Source: Fen-1077 sp050014355 (GTDB lineage: Bacteria; Chloroflexota; Dehalococcoidia; Dehalococcoidales; RBG-16-60-22). From it: a stretch of 22,191 bases of DNA. Both the position numbers and the translations under genes were made by a program. The stretch lies in the NCBI GenBank assembly GCA_050014355.1, contig JBEKDL010000037.1:1-22191 (forward strand). Direction: 5' to 3'. Below are positions 6,716 to 13,425 of this stretch, piece after piece. The number at the start of each line of letters is the position of its first letter. Within the stretch, counting starts at the first letter, position 1. The notes under the pieces were generated by a model. That model was not told where the DNA came from, searched no databases, and worked only from the letters and a program-made list of their open reading frames with translations.

Positions 6716-6752
6716 GGCTGCGGGCGCCAGACGCCCGCAGCCTTCTTCTCTG
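6716..6752 (+). terminator. Intrinsic terminator of the ftsZ cluster
   Basis: GGCTGCGGGCG (6716-6726) and CGCCCGCAGCC (6732-6742) form a perfect 11-bp GC-rich stem with a five-base loop, followed by ttcttctctgtt. A weaker hairpin, ccttcaccggtggaagg, lies just before it. Confidence 0.85.
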
Positions 6753-6765
6753 TTACACACGATAT

Positions 6766-6843
6766 CGTCACTGCGAGACCGTCCCACCGCATGCAGGCTT
6801 GCCTGCCGAGGCCTGGGGCGTGGGCAGGAAGCGCAGCAATCTC
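6766..6843. repeat. Dispersed repeat, long variant of 'tcattgcgag...gcaatc'
   Basis: The ends cgtcactgcgaga and gcgcagcaatctc enclose a centre that can fold (cccaccgcatgcaggcttgc and gcctggggcgtggg). It fills most of the spacer between the ftsZ terminator and the rsmD promoter. Confidence 0.65.
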
Positions 6844-6854
6844 ACAACCATGAT

Positions 6855-6927
6855 TTGACAAAACCATCGTTTCCTAGCTATCCTAATACCGTTACTATAC
6901 CGAACACAATTCTCCTTGATTTATACT
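6855..6927 (+). promoter_or_regulatory. Promoter region of rsmD-coaD-ferredoxin
   Basis: Two candidates are visible. TTGACA at 6855-6860 with TATCCT at 6879-6884 has an 18-base spacer. TATACT at 6922-6927, with only a weak -35, lies six bases before the rsmD ATG. The second would give a leaderless mRNA, which fits the absence of any SD before that ATG. Confidence 0.5.
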
Positions 6928-6933
6928 GCTTAA

Positions 6934-7488
6934 ATGAGAGTTATTGCGGGCACCGCCAAGGGACACCATTTAAAGTTCCCGAAAGGAACAAGAACGCGGC
7001 CGGCTACCGACCTGGTACGCGGCGCTATCTTTTCCATCCTGGAAAATACCGCCAGCAGGTGGTCAGAGGTGCTGGACCTGTTTTCCGGGAGCGGCGCGCT
7101 GGGCATCGAGGCGTTGAGCCGCGGCGCAGGATGGGTGGACTTTGTTGAAAGCGAGCCTAAGTGTTGTGGTATAATCAAGGAGAACCTGGAAAAGACGAAA
7201 CTGGCCGCGCAGTCGCACGTCTATTGTTGCAACGTTGTTAAAGCAATTTCTTTTCTTGATAAGGAGTACGATATTATTTTGATGGACCCCCCCTATTCCA
7301 ACCGCGCTATCGGGGATATTATCACACAGTTAGCCACGTCCAGGCTGGTGGGGGATAAAACGACGGTGGTAATTACCCATTCACCCCACCTGACCCTTAG
7401 TTCCAGCTACGAAAAATTGAATATGGTTAAAGAACACCGTCACGGTGATAGCTGCATTTCAATTTACCGGAAGGAGACCAGGCCTTGA
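6934..7488 (+). CDS. rsmD: 16S rRNA (guanine-966-N2) methyltransferase RsmD
   Basis: The 184-residue product is a Rossmann-fold SAM-dependent methyltransferase that modifies G966 of 16S rRNA. It begins MRVIAGTAKGHHL, then TRPATDLVRGAIFSIL, SAM motif I DLFSGSGALGIEAL (from D48), and the catalytic DPPY (118-121), all typical of RsmD/YhhF. There is no SD; an upstream -10 box at 6922 suggests leaderless expression. The last four bases overlap the TTG start of coaD. The rsmD-coaD pair is a common bacterial arrangement. Confidence 0.94.
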   Translation: MRVIAGTAKGHHLKFPKGTRTRPATDLVRGAIFSILENTASRWSEVLDLFSGSGALGIEALSRGAGWVDFVESEPKCCGIIKENLEKTKLAAQSHVYCCNVVKAISFLDKEYDIILMDPPYSNRAIGDIITQLATSRLVGDKTTVVITHSPHLTLSSSYEKLNMVKEHRHGDSCISIYRKETRP

Positions 7489-7973
7489 TTATCGCTCTTT
7501 ACGCAGGTAGCTTCGACCCTATTACTAACGGGCATATCGATATCGTCACCCGGGCCTCGAATTTATTTGATAAAGTCATCATCGGCATCTTCGCCACACC
7601 CGATAAGCGCCTTACGTTCACCACCGAAGAGCGGGTCGACCTTGCTAGGCGCGCTGTGGCCCATCTGAAAAAAGTTGAGGTCAGGTCCTACGATGGAATA
7701 ACCGTTGAGTTCGCCCGAAAAGTGGGTGCCCGGGTCATGGTGCGCGGGCTGCGTATGGTCGGGGATTTTGAATGGGAATTTGAAATGGCCATGATGAATA
7801 AGTTATTGGCGCCCGACCTGGAGCTTGTTTGCTTTATGGCCAGCCAGCAATACCAGTTCCTTAGCGCCAGCCTGATGAAAGAGGTCTCCAGTCTGGGCGG
7901 CGATATCAGCAGCCTGGTCCCTAAACATGTCGCCGAGGCGCTGAAAAAGAAGAGCCTTGGTTCTTCGCGCTGA
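7485..7973 (+). CDS. coaD: Phosphopantetheine adenylyltransferase
   Basis: CoaD transfers AMP from ATP to 4'-phosphopantetheine, the penultimate step of coenzyme A synthesis. The 162-residue product has the nucleotidyltransferase motif GSFDPITNGH at 8-17 (T/HxGH), RGLRMVGDFEWEFEMA with the substrate-binding Arg, and SASLMKEVSSLGGDIS near the end, matching the ISSSxVKE region. The start is TTG, overlapping rsmD by four bases (TTGA), with AAGGAG upstream. Length is normal. A 59-base gap to the ferredoxin gene contains a small hairpin (GATTTGC-GCAAATC) but no clear terminator, so co-transcription is likely. Confidence 0.95.
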   Translation: MIIALYAGSFDPITNGHIDIVTRASNLFDKVIIGIFATPDKRLTFTTEERVDLARRAVAHLKKVEVRSYDGITVEFARKVGARVMVRGLRMVGDFEWEFEMAMMNKLLAPDLELVCFMASQQYQFLSASLMKEVSSLGGDISSLVPKHVAEALKKKSLGSSR

Positions 7974-8032
7974 TTAATCAGATTTGCCTGCAAATCGATA
8001 TAGCATTCAGTAAATATCAGGAGGGAGATTGA

Positions 8033-8242
8033 ATGGCTTACAAGATTACGGATGAATGTATCAGCTGCGGAGCCTGCGAGCCGGAATGCCCGGTACAGGC
8101 TATCAGCGAAGGGGAAACGTCTTATAAAATCGACCCCAACAAGTGCATCGAGTGCGTCGGATATTTTGACTCTTCCCGGTGCGCGGAAGTTTGCCCCGTC
8201 GGTGCGTCCGTGCCCGACCCTGCCCATCCCAGAAAAAAGTAA
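8033..8242 (+). CDS. 2[4Fe-4S] ferredoxin
   Basis: This 69-residue cytoplasmic electron carrier has two cysteine clusters. The first is C9-x2-C12-x2-C15-x3-C19-P. The second is C38-x2-C41-x8-C50-x3-C54-P, with the longer x8 insertion seen in many 'YfhL-type' bacterial ferredoxins. The crossed ligation of such folds makes C54 complete cluster I and C19 cluster II. A strong SD (AGGAGGGAG) precedes the ATG. It is third in the rsmD-coaD transcript and is followed by a terminator hairpin. The redox partner is not evident. Confidence 0.9.
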   Translation: MAYKITDECISCGACEPECPVQAISEGETSYKIDPNKCIECVGYFDSSRCAEVCPVGASVPDPAHPRKK

Positions 8243-8274
8243 CACAAAATTTGGTCAATAAACCGAGCTTAACG

Positions 8275-8312
8275 GGCCCTTCTTTCAAAAGGGGAAGGGC
8301 CTTGATGTTCTT
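8275..8312 (+). terminator. Terminator after the ferredoxin gene
   Basis: GGCCCTTC (8275-8282) and GAAGGGCC (8294-8301) form a perfect 8-bp stem with an 11-base loop, followed by ttgatgttcttt. It lies in the 114-base gap between convergent genes. Confidence 0.65.
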
Positions 8313-8344
8313 TCGGGATAGTTGCCTGCCCGCTGGAAATCCTA

Positions 8345-8373
8345 TTTATAAAGCTCCTATTTAAAAAAGGAGC
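8345..8373 (-). terminator. Terminator of the efflux-cvpA operon
   Basis: On the minus strand GCTCCT and AGGAGC (8353-8358 and 8368-8373) form a stem with an A/T-rich loop, followed by tttataaa. The stop codon of the CvpA-like gene lies in the 3' arm. The stem is short, so confidence is moderate. Confidence 0.5.
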
Positions 8374-8845
8374 GCACGGAATTGAATTCAGAGGGCAGAA
8401 GCCCCAGCACAATAGGGAACCCGTTAAGCAAAACGCTCGCTAAAAAAGACCCTTCTACCGCGCTGCTGATTCCCAGGAACTTGACCCACATCGTCAGCGC
8501 CGCGCCGCAGAAAATAAAACCCAGGAATAAGCCTAGGATACCGCCGCCCAGGCGGTTAACCCAGCCTAGCATTACTGCGGAAGCCGCCCATTTTACCACC
8601 CACGCCAGTATCGCGGCTATTATCATCACCGCTATCAGGATGATGGCAAAGGCCACCAGGTTAGCGATATCCCGGTCGGAGATAAACTTTAACGCGCCTC
8701 CCAGTGAATCGGACAGCCGGCCGGCCAGGACCACGCCCAAGATTATCCCCACCACCATGAAAAGCAGTTTGATAATCCCCGCTTTCACACCGAAAAATAC
8801 GGCGAGGGCGAGCAGTACGATAATAACGATATCCAGCCAGTTCAT
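8357..8845 (-). CDS. CvpA family membrane protein
   Basis: The 162-residue integral membrane protein resembles CvpA (colicin V production protein). It begins MNWLDIVIIVLLALAVFFGVKAGII, followed by about three more hydrophobic helices and the motif NRLGGGILGLFLGF near residues 97-110 that marks the family. The biochemical role of CvpA proteins is not settled; envelope homeostasis has been proposed for relatives. It has its own SD (GGGAGG) and starts 32 bases after the MacB-type permease on the same strand, so it is probably the last gene of that operon. Confidence 0.85.
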   Translation of the reverse strand: MNWLDIVIIVLLALAVFFGVKAGIIKLLFMVVGIILGVVLAGRLSDSLGGALKFISDRDIANLVAFAIILIAVMIIAAILAWVVKWAASAVMLGWVNRLGGGILGLFLGFIFCGAALTMWVKFLGISSAVEGSFLASVLLNGFPIVLGLLPSEFNSVRSFFK

Positions 8846-8877
8846 CCCTTGACCTCCCTAAGAGTGTCTCAATTGTA

Positions 8878-10128
8878 CTACTCGTAGTGCAGGGCGTCAA
8901 TTGGATTCAGCCGGGCGGCCCTCATGGCGGGGTAAACCCCCGAGACCAGCCCGATGAACACGGAAACTACGATGGCCAGGAGCACGATGTCCGCGGTCAC
9001 GGCCGATTTAATTGAATAACCGGCAGCTTCGGAAAAGGTGGAAACCAGCCATGACACCCCCCACCCCCCGATGATGCCTATAATGCCTCCGGAAAGACTC
9101 AACATCGCGGCCTCCAGGAGGAACTGGAGCAGGATATCCCGCCTCTTAGCCCCTACCGCTTTGCGGATGCCGATTTCCCGTGTGCGTTCCGTTACCGAAA
9201 CGAGCATGATGTTCATGATGCCGATGCTGCCGACGATAAGCGAGATGCTAGCGATAGCCCCGAGGACGATAGTCAGTATGCCGGTGACCTGCGTCACCAT
9301 GCCTAGCATTTGCTCCTGGGTCATGATGATGAAGTCTTCTTTGCCCTCCTGGGTGACGTGGTGACGTTGCATCAGGAGGTCGGTAATGTCTGCCGCTACG
9401 ATGTTCGCCACGTCGGTGCTTGTAATCTGGACGGATAGTTGCTGTATGGCATCTTCGCCCCGTACTGTTCGTCCCGGGAAAAGCCTTGTCTGGTAGGTCG
9501 TTATCGGCATGATAACTACCGAGTCCATACTCACGCCCATCATTTGCCCGCCCTTTTTCTCGAGCACGCCTACGACCGTGAACTGGCGCTCGTTCACTTT
9601 GACCTTTTTCCCGACCGCGTCTTCGGCGCCGAAAAGCGTGCTGGCTACTTTGTCACCCAGCACTACCACCATGTCCCGGCCGGCAATATTTCTCTCGGAG
9701 ATAGACTGCCCTTCGGCTACCGGGTAATTTAAAGCCTGGTCGAAGTTCGGGGTAGTCGCTTCGACCACACCGAGCGTGCTTTCGGCGGCGGTAGCCACTT
9801 CGACATAATTTTCAATGGTTGGCACGACGCTGATTACCGAAGGGACGCGTTCTTCAATCGCTTTAACATCCGACATGGTAAAGCTGTAGGATGGACTAGC
9901 CATGGCCATCATCCCCTGCACGCCGGGCGTCTTCGAGCTGACATATATCAGGTTGGTGCCCATGTCCTGAATGGTAGAGGTGATTGACGCCTCGGCCCCC
10001 CGCCCTACCGACATCAGGGTGATGACCGAACCCACCCCGATGATAACCCCCAGCATCGTCAAAGACGAGCGGAGTTTATTAGCCGTCAGCGACCTCATCG
10101 CGATGAAAAACGATTCGATTATTTTCAC
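8878..10128 (-). CDS. MacB-type ABC transporter permease (FtsX-like domain)
   Basis: The 416-residue product has the MacB architecture: one N-terminal membrane helix (LTMLGVIIGVGSVITLMSVG, about 25-45), a large extracytoplasmic domain (about 50-280), and three C-terminal helices including ISLIVGSIGIMNIMLVSVTERTREIGIRKAVGAK, the FtsX signature. Such proteins work by mechanotransmission, exporting substrates or lipoproteins with an adaptor and a separate ATPase. The start is GTG, overlapping the ATPase stop by four bases (GTGA), with GGGAG six bases upstream. The substrate is unknown; macrolides, peptides or lipids are possible for the family. Confidence 0.92.
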   Translation of the reverse strand: MKIIESFFIAMRSLTANKLRSSLTMLGVIIGVGSVITLMSVGRGAEASITSTIQDMGTNLIYVSSKTPGVQGMMAMASPSYSFTMSDVKAIEERVPSVISVVPTIENYVEVATAAESTLGVVEATTPNFDQALNYPVAEGQSISERNIAGRDMVVVLGDKVASTLFGAEDAVGKKVKVNERQFTVVGVLEKKGGQMMGVSMDSVVIMPITTYQTRLFPGRTVRGEDAIQQLSVQITSTDVANIVAADITDLLMQRHHVTQEGKEDFIIMTQEQMLGMVTQVTGILTIVLGAIASISLIVGSIGIMNIMLVSVTERTREIGIRKAVGAKRRDILLQFLLEAAMLSLSGGIIGIIGGWGVSWLVSTFSEAAGYSIKSAVTADIVLLAIVVSVFIGLVSGVYPAMRAARLNPIDALHYE

Positions 10129-10838
10129 GTTTTACTCCCAGGTTGTCCTGTCTCGTCGCATGTCGTTGCCCCGGTCAACCTGTCCTCGACAATTTGCCCG
10201 TCAAGCAGCCGCACGATACGCTTGGCCTGTGCGGCGATATCCATCTCATGCGTCACCATCACAACGGTTATACCTTCCCGATTAAGCTGGCAAAAGATAG
10301 CGATAATCTCGTTAGCGGCTTTGGTATCCAGGTTGCCGGTAGGTTCGTCCGCCAGAATAAGGGATGGGTTGTTTACCAGGGCGCGGGCAATAGCCACCCG
10401 CTGCTGCTCTCCGCCAGAAAGCTCCGATGGTTTATGGGTAGCGCGTGCCTTCAGCCCAACGCGCTCCAGTGCTTCCAGAGACCTTTTGCGCTTCTGGCCG
10501 GCGCCGCCGTAGATAAGCGGCAGCTCCACGTTAGCCACGGCTACCGTCCTGGGTAAAAGATTATAGGTCTGGAAAACAAATCCTACCTTCCTGTTCCTCA
10601 TCTCGGCTAGTTTGTTGTCCGTAAGCCCGCTGACATCGACGCCTTCCAGGAAGTACTTACCAGAAGTAGGCGTATCCAGGAAACCTATGATGTTCATCAG
10701 CGTGGATTTCCCCGAGCCGGAGGCGCCGACAAGCGCTACCATTTCGCCTTTCTCTACTTTCAGGCTCACATCTCTAAGCGCGGGCACCTCCACCTTGCCC
10801 ATCTGGTATATTTTGGTTATTTTTTCCAGTTCAATCAT
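10125..10838 (-). CDS. ABC transporter ATP-binding protein (MacB/LolD type)
   Basis: This 237-residue nucleotide-binding subunit has Walker A GASGSGKST (about 37-45), the Q-loop region FVFQTYNLLPR, the signature LSGGEQQRVAIARAL, Walker B LILADEPTGNLD, and the H-loop VVMVTHEMD. The LLPRxTxxxNVxLPLxY segment is typical of the MacB/LolD/FtsE group. It lies 26 bases after the adaptor gene and overlaps the permease by four bases, so the three form one transporter. A good SD is lacking before its ATG, so its translation may be coupled to the adaptor. Confidence 0.94.
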   Translation of the reverse strand: MIELEKITKIYQMGKVEVPALRDVSLKVEKGEMVALVGASGSGKSTLMNIIGFLDTPTSGKYFLEGVDVSGLTDNKLAEMRNRKVGFVFQTYNLLPRTVAVANVELPLIYGGAGQKRKRSLEALERVGLKARATHKPSELSGGEQQRVAIARALVNNPSLILADEPTGNLDTKAANEIIAIFCQLNREGITVVMVTHEMDIAAQAKRIVRLLDGQIVEDRLTGATTCDETGQPGSKT

Positions 10839-10864
10839 TTGTTGACCTGCTTGAAACCAGTAAA

Positions 10865-12328
10865 TTATCCTCCGAACAGGCTCGCGGCCGAGGATGATTT
10901 TGCCTTTGTCTCTACGATTACCGTCTGCCCTTCGACCAGTCCGCTGACGATTTCAGTCCTTATACCATCGTCCAGTCCGACTATTACCGCCCTTTCCTCA
11001 ATAGATTTATCCACTTTTACCTTTACAACCGTTTGTCCCTGGCTTTTTTTAATCACCGCGCGGCTGGGCACGATAAGGGCGTTTTCATGCTTGGCCGAAA
11101 CGATGTCCGCGGTGGCGCTCATGCCCACCTTTATTCCCGAGCTCTCCGGCACATCAAGTCCCAGCTTTACGTCGTAAAGGACGATACCCCCCTTCTCCAG
11201 CGGGACGGGATAAATGGCGGTTACCTTACCTTTGAATACAGCCCCGGGTAGAGCTTCCACCTTGACCGACGCTTCTTGCGCCAGCTTCACGGAAGGTATA
11301 TCTATCTCATCCACTTCGACGACCAGCTCCAGGAAACCCGGATTGACCAGCTGGATTACCGTTGTCGGGACCATTGAAGGTGTGGGTATCATATCGCCTT
11401 CTTTGACCAGTACAGCGGCCACGATGCCGTCGAAGGGTGCTTTAATGGTTGCTTCGTCGAGCTGCCTCTGGGCGTCTGCCAGGGACTGCTTGGCCAGGTC
11501 TACCGCCTGCTGGGCCTGCTTGACCGTCTGCGCTGACGAGGCGACCTGCATTTCCTGTATCGCCACATTCTTTCCGAGGTCATCGATATTTTTCTGCGCC
11601 AGTGTCACGGACAGCTCTGCCGCCTGCAGCTGCTCTTTTTTCAGATTAACCTGGTTGGAGTCGTATCCCGCCAGCGCGTTATTGTAGGCCGCCTGCGCGG
11701 CATCGAGGCTCTGTTTGGCACTATCGAGAGCCATGAGCCACGTATCAATATTCGTGGTGGCTGTCTTTAGTTGGTTCTGAACGTATTCATAATATGTCTT
11801 GGCCCGGTTAAGCGCCGCGTCCGCTGCGGTAAAGTCGACTGCCGCTATTCCGGTGTTCAGATTTATCTTTGCCGTGTCCCGGGAAACCTGGGCATTTATC
11901 AGTGCCAGCTTCAATGAATCCCCCGAGTTCTTTAGATTTTCCAGGGTATTTTCTGCGTTGCGCTGGGCAAGCTGCGCCTGCAGCAAAGTGCCCTCGGCCT
12001 GTGTCACCGACATCTGCACCTGCTGGAGGGCGAGCTCCAGAGAGCGCGTATCCAGACTGGCCAGCACATCGCCGGTCTTTACCTTGTCCCCCTCGTGAAC
12101 TGCTATTTTGCTAACCCTGCCGGCGCTGCTGAAGGTCAGCCTGGCTTCCCGGGAAGTCGTAATCTTGCCGTCGCCGGAAACGCTTAAAGTCAAATCGCCG
12201 CGGGTGACGGTCACCTGCTGCTGGGTCACTCCGCCATTGGTTCCTCCCAGCCCGCTGCAGGCGGTTGTCTCCAGCAGTCCTGTAAGCAGAATAACCAAAA
12301 CGATACTTATAATTACTTTCTTTTTCAT
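10865..12328 (-). CDS. Membrane-fusion adaptor (MacA/HlyD-type) of the ABC exporter
   Basis: The 487-residue product starts MKKKVIISIVLVILLTGLL. C24 follows the hydrophobic stretch (ETTAC-S), so a lipoprotein signal is possible, though the lipobox is imperfect. The mature part has two half-lipoyl regions (KIAVHEGDKVKTGDVLASLD and ATIKAPFDGIVAAVLVKEGD), a very long coiled-coil hairpin rich in A, Q and L between them, then beta-barrel and membrane-proximal domains ending VEGQTVIVE. This is the MacA layout. I chose the ATG at 12326-12328 because GGAGG lies six bases upstream; the frame stays open to 12385. It is the first gene of the exporter operon. Confidence 0.9.
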   Translation of the reverse strand: MKKKVIISIVLVILLTGLLETTACSGLGGTNGGVTQQQVTVTRGDLTLSVSGDGKITTSREARLTFSSAGRVSKIAVHEGDKVKTGDVLASLDTRSLELALQQVQMSVTQAEGTLLQAQLAQRNAENTLENLKNSGDSLKLALINAQVSRDTAKINLNTGIAAVDFTAADAALNRAKTYYEYVQNQLKTATTNIDTWLMALDSAKQSLDAAQAAYNNALAGYDSNQVNLKKEQLQAAELSVTLAQKNIDDLGKNVAIQEMQVASSAQTVKQAQQAVDLAKQSLADAQRQLDEATIKAPFDGIVAAVLVKEGDMIPTPSMVPTTVIQLVNPGFLELVVEVDEIDIPSVKLAQEASVKVEALPGAVFKGKVTAIYPVPLEKGGIVLYDVKLGLDVPESSGIKVGMSATADIVSAKHENALIVPSRAVIKKSQGQTVVKVKVDKSIEERAVIVGLDDGIRTEIVSGLVEGQTVIVETKAKSSSAASLFGG

Positions 12329-12402
12329 CAGATTCCTCCGGGAATTATCCTTGATAAATCCAGATAATAAAAAACCCACGGGCACTTGGTCCCGCGGGCC
12401 AT
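12328..12402 (-). CDS. Possible 24-residue leader peptide before the efflux operon
   Basis: An ATG at 12402, directly after a GTG codon, opens a 24-codon frame reading MARGTKCPWVFYYLDLSR and on to PGGI. AAGG lies eight bases upstream. Its stop TGA shares its last base with the adaptor ATG (TGATG). The frame runs straight through the intrinsic terminator at 12367-12398, so ribosomes on it could open that hairpin. Coding is a hypothesis: the SD is weak and the length could be chance. Confidence 0.3.
   Translation of the reverse strand: MARGTKCPWVFYYLDLSRIIPGGI
12367..12398 (-). terminator. Intrinsic terminator in the leader of the efflux operon
   Basis: On the minus strand CCCGCGGG and CCCGTGGG pair over 8 bp (one G-U) with an eight-base loop and are followed directly by TTTTTTATT. 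It lies downstream of the promoter at 12472-12501 and 39 bases before the adaptor ATG. It may terminate leftover proC transcripts, act as an attenuator, or both. Confidence 0.75.
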
Positions 12403-12471
12403 CACCGCTGCCTTATTTAACGAGCCCGGCCGACCTTTCAAAGTCAGCCTGTTCCAAGCAATTGATAATAT

Positions 12472-12501
12472 ATTATAGCGGGATTAGCTTCATTTTGTCA
12501 A
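12472..12501 (-). promoter_or_regulatory. Strong promoter of the efflux operon
   Basis: On the minus strand TTGACA (12501-12496) and TATAAT (12477-12472) are both exact consensus boxes with an 18-base spacer. The -35 box overlaps the last codons of proC. The leader is about 140 bases long. Confidence 0.8.
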
Positions 12502-13310
12502 GATTTTGCCGGTCCCCCCAGCTCCCTGGTGCGGTCATAGGCCGCCCTGACCGCCGCCGCCACCAGCTTGCTGAATCCGCCATTTTCAAATACTTTTAGT
12601 GCGGCTTCAGTGGTGCCGCCCTTGGACGTAACATTCTGCCGGAGTGTTGCCGGTGATTGCCCGGGCTGTGCTAAAAGCTGCGCTGCGCCGAGCATCGTCT
12701 GCGCAACCAGTTCTTCAGCTTCTTTTTGACCTAACCCTATTTTTATCCCCGCTTCAATCATCGCTTCCGCCAGGAGGAAGAAATAAGCCGGGCCGCTGCC
12801 GCTGACCGCGGTGACCATATCCAGGTATTTCTCGCCGTCGAAGTAAATCTCTTTACCCATGGCGCCCAGGATGGTCCGTGCGCTTTCTTTCTGCTCCTTG
12901 GTGACTTCTGCCGTGGCCGTCCAGCCCGTGACGCCGTAGCCGATGCGGGCGGGGGTATTGGGCATGGAGCGCACGATTCTTTTATGGCCCAACCCCTCCC
13001 CTATTTTACTTATTTTTACGCCAGCCACGATTGATAACACCAGTTGATTGGATTTAACGCCGCCCTTCATTCCGACTAAAACTTCCGGTAGGCTTTGCGG
13101 TTTTACCGCCAGGACGATGATGTCTTTGCCTGTGACAGCTTCTTTATTGCTTACCGTCACCGACACGCCATATTCTTTTTTAAGATAATCCAGCCGTTCC
13201 CGGCTGACATCACTTACGGAGATATCCGCCGGAGTACAAAGCTTTTTCCCCAGCAGAGCTGCCAGCATGGCTTCCCCCATATTCCCCCCGCCGATAAAAG
13301 CAATTTTCAT
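12498..13310 (-). CDS. proC: Pyrroline-5-carboxylate reductase
   Basis: ProC reduces 1-pyrroline-5-carboxylate to proline with NAD(P)H. The 270-residue product begins MKIAFIGGGNMGEAML, the Rossmann nucleotide-binding motif, and carries VKPQ, RSMPNTPARIGYG and the family signature AVSGSGPAYFFLLAEAMIEAG. It ends with the TSKGGTTEAAL region that closes the active site. I reject the longer frame that begins at 13397, because its first 29 codons translate the dispersed repeat at 13350-13396 and part of the duplicated leuS end. The SD is weak (GTGAAG). It lies downstream of leuS on the same strand. Confidence 0.93.
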   Translation of the reverse strand: MKIAFIGGGNMGEAMLAALLGKKLCTPADISVSDVSRERLDYLKKEYGVSVTVSNKEAVTGKDIIVLAVKPQSLPEVLVGMKGGVKSNQLVLSIVAGVKISKIGEGLGHKRIVRSMPNTPARIGYGVTGWTATAEVTKEQKESARTILGAMGKEIYFDGEKYLDMVTAVSGSGPAYFFLLAEAMIEAGIKIGLGQKEAEELVAQTMLGAAQLLAQPGQSPATLRQNVTSKGGTTEAALKVFENGGFSKLVAAAVRAAYDRTRELGGPAKS

Positions 13311-13312
13311 GA

Positions 13313-13341
13313 TTACTTCACCACAATATTCACCAGTTTCC
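13313..13341. repeat. Duplicate of the leuS 3' end
   Basis: These 29 bases match 13426-13454, which encode the last residues of LeuRS (GKLVNIVVK and stop), at 28 of 29 positions and in the same orientation. The dispersed repeat at 13350-13396 lies between the copies. Confidence 0.85.
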
Positions 13342-13349
13342 AACTCTTT

Positions 13350-13396
13350 GTCATTGCGAGCCATCCAGACATCAGTCGGGAGGCGTGGCAATCTCA
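13350..13396. repeat. Dispersed repeat 'tcattgcgag...gcaatc' between leuS and proC
   Basis: It has the same ends and a similar internal hairpin (cagac-atca-gtcggg) as the copy at 2044-2089. It is bracketed by the duplicated leuS end. Confidence 0.75.
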
Positions 13397-13425
13397 CTCG
13401 CCGTCTTAAGTTATAGCTTTATCTT

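Noticed and set aside
7688..8245. Minus-strand frame of 185 codons
   Set aside because: It is antisense to coaD and the ferredoxin gene, both certain, and shows no domain of its own.
12329..12385. 19-codon N-terminal extension of the adaptor protein
   Set aside because: It would translate part of the leader terminator; the ATG at 12328 has a better SD and begins a signal peptide.
12329..12470. T-box riboswitch in the efflux leader
   Set aside because: The 3' part (taaataagg...gcgggacc, then terminator) recalls a T-box, but the AGGGTGGNACCGCG core is absent and only about 50 bases precede it, too few for a stem I specifier domain.
13311..13397. N-terminal extension of proC
   Set aside because: The 29 extra codons come from the dispersed repeat and the duplicated leuS end. 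The Rossmann motif starts directly at the ATG at 13310.
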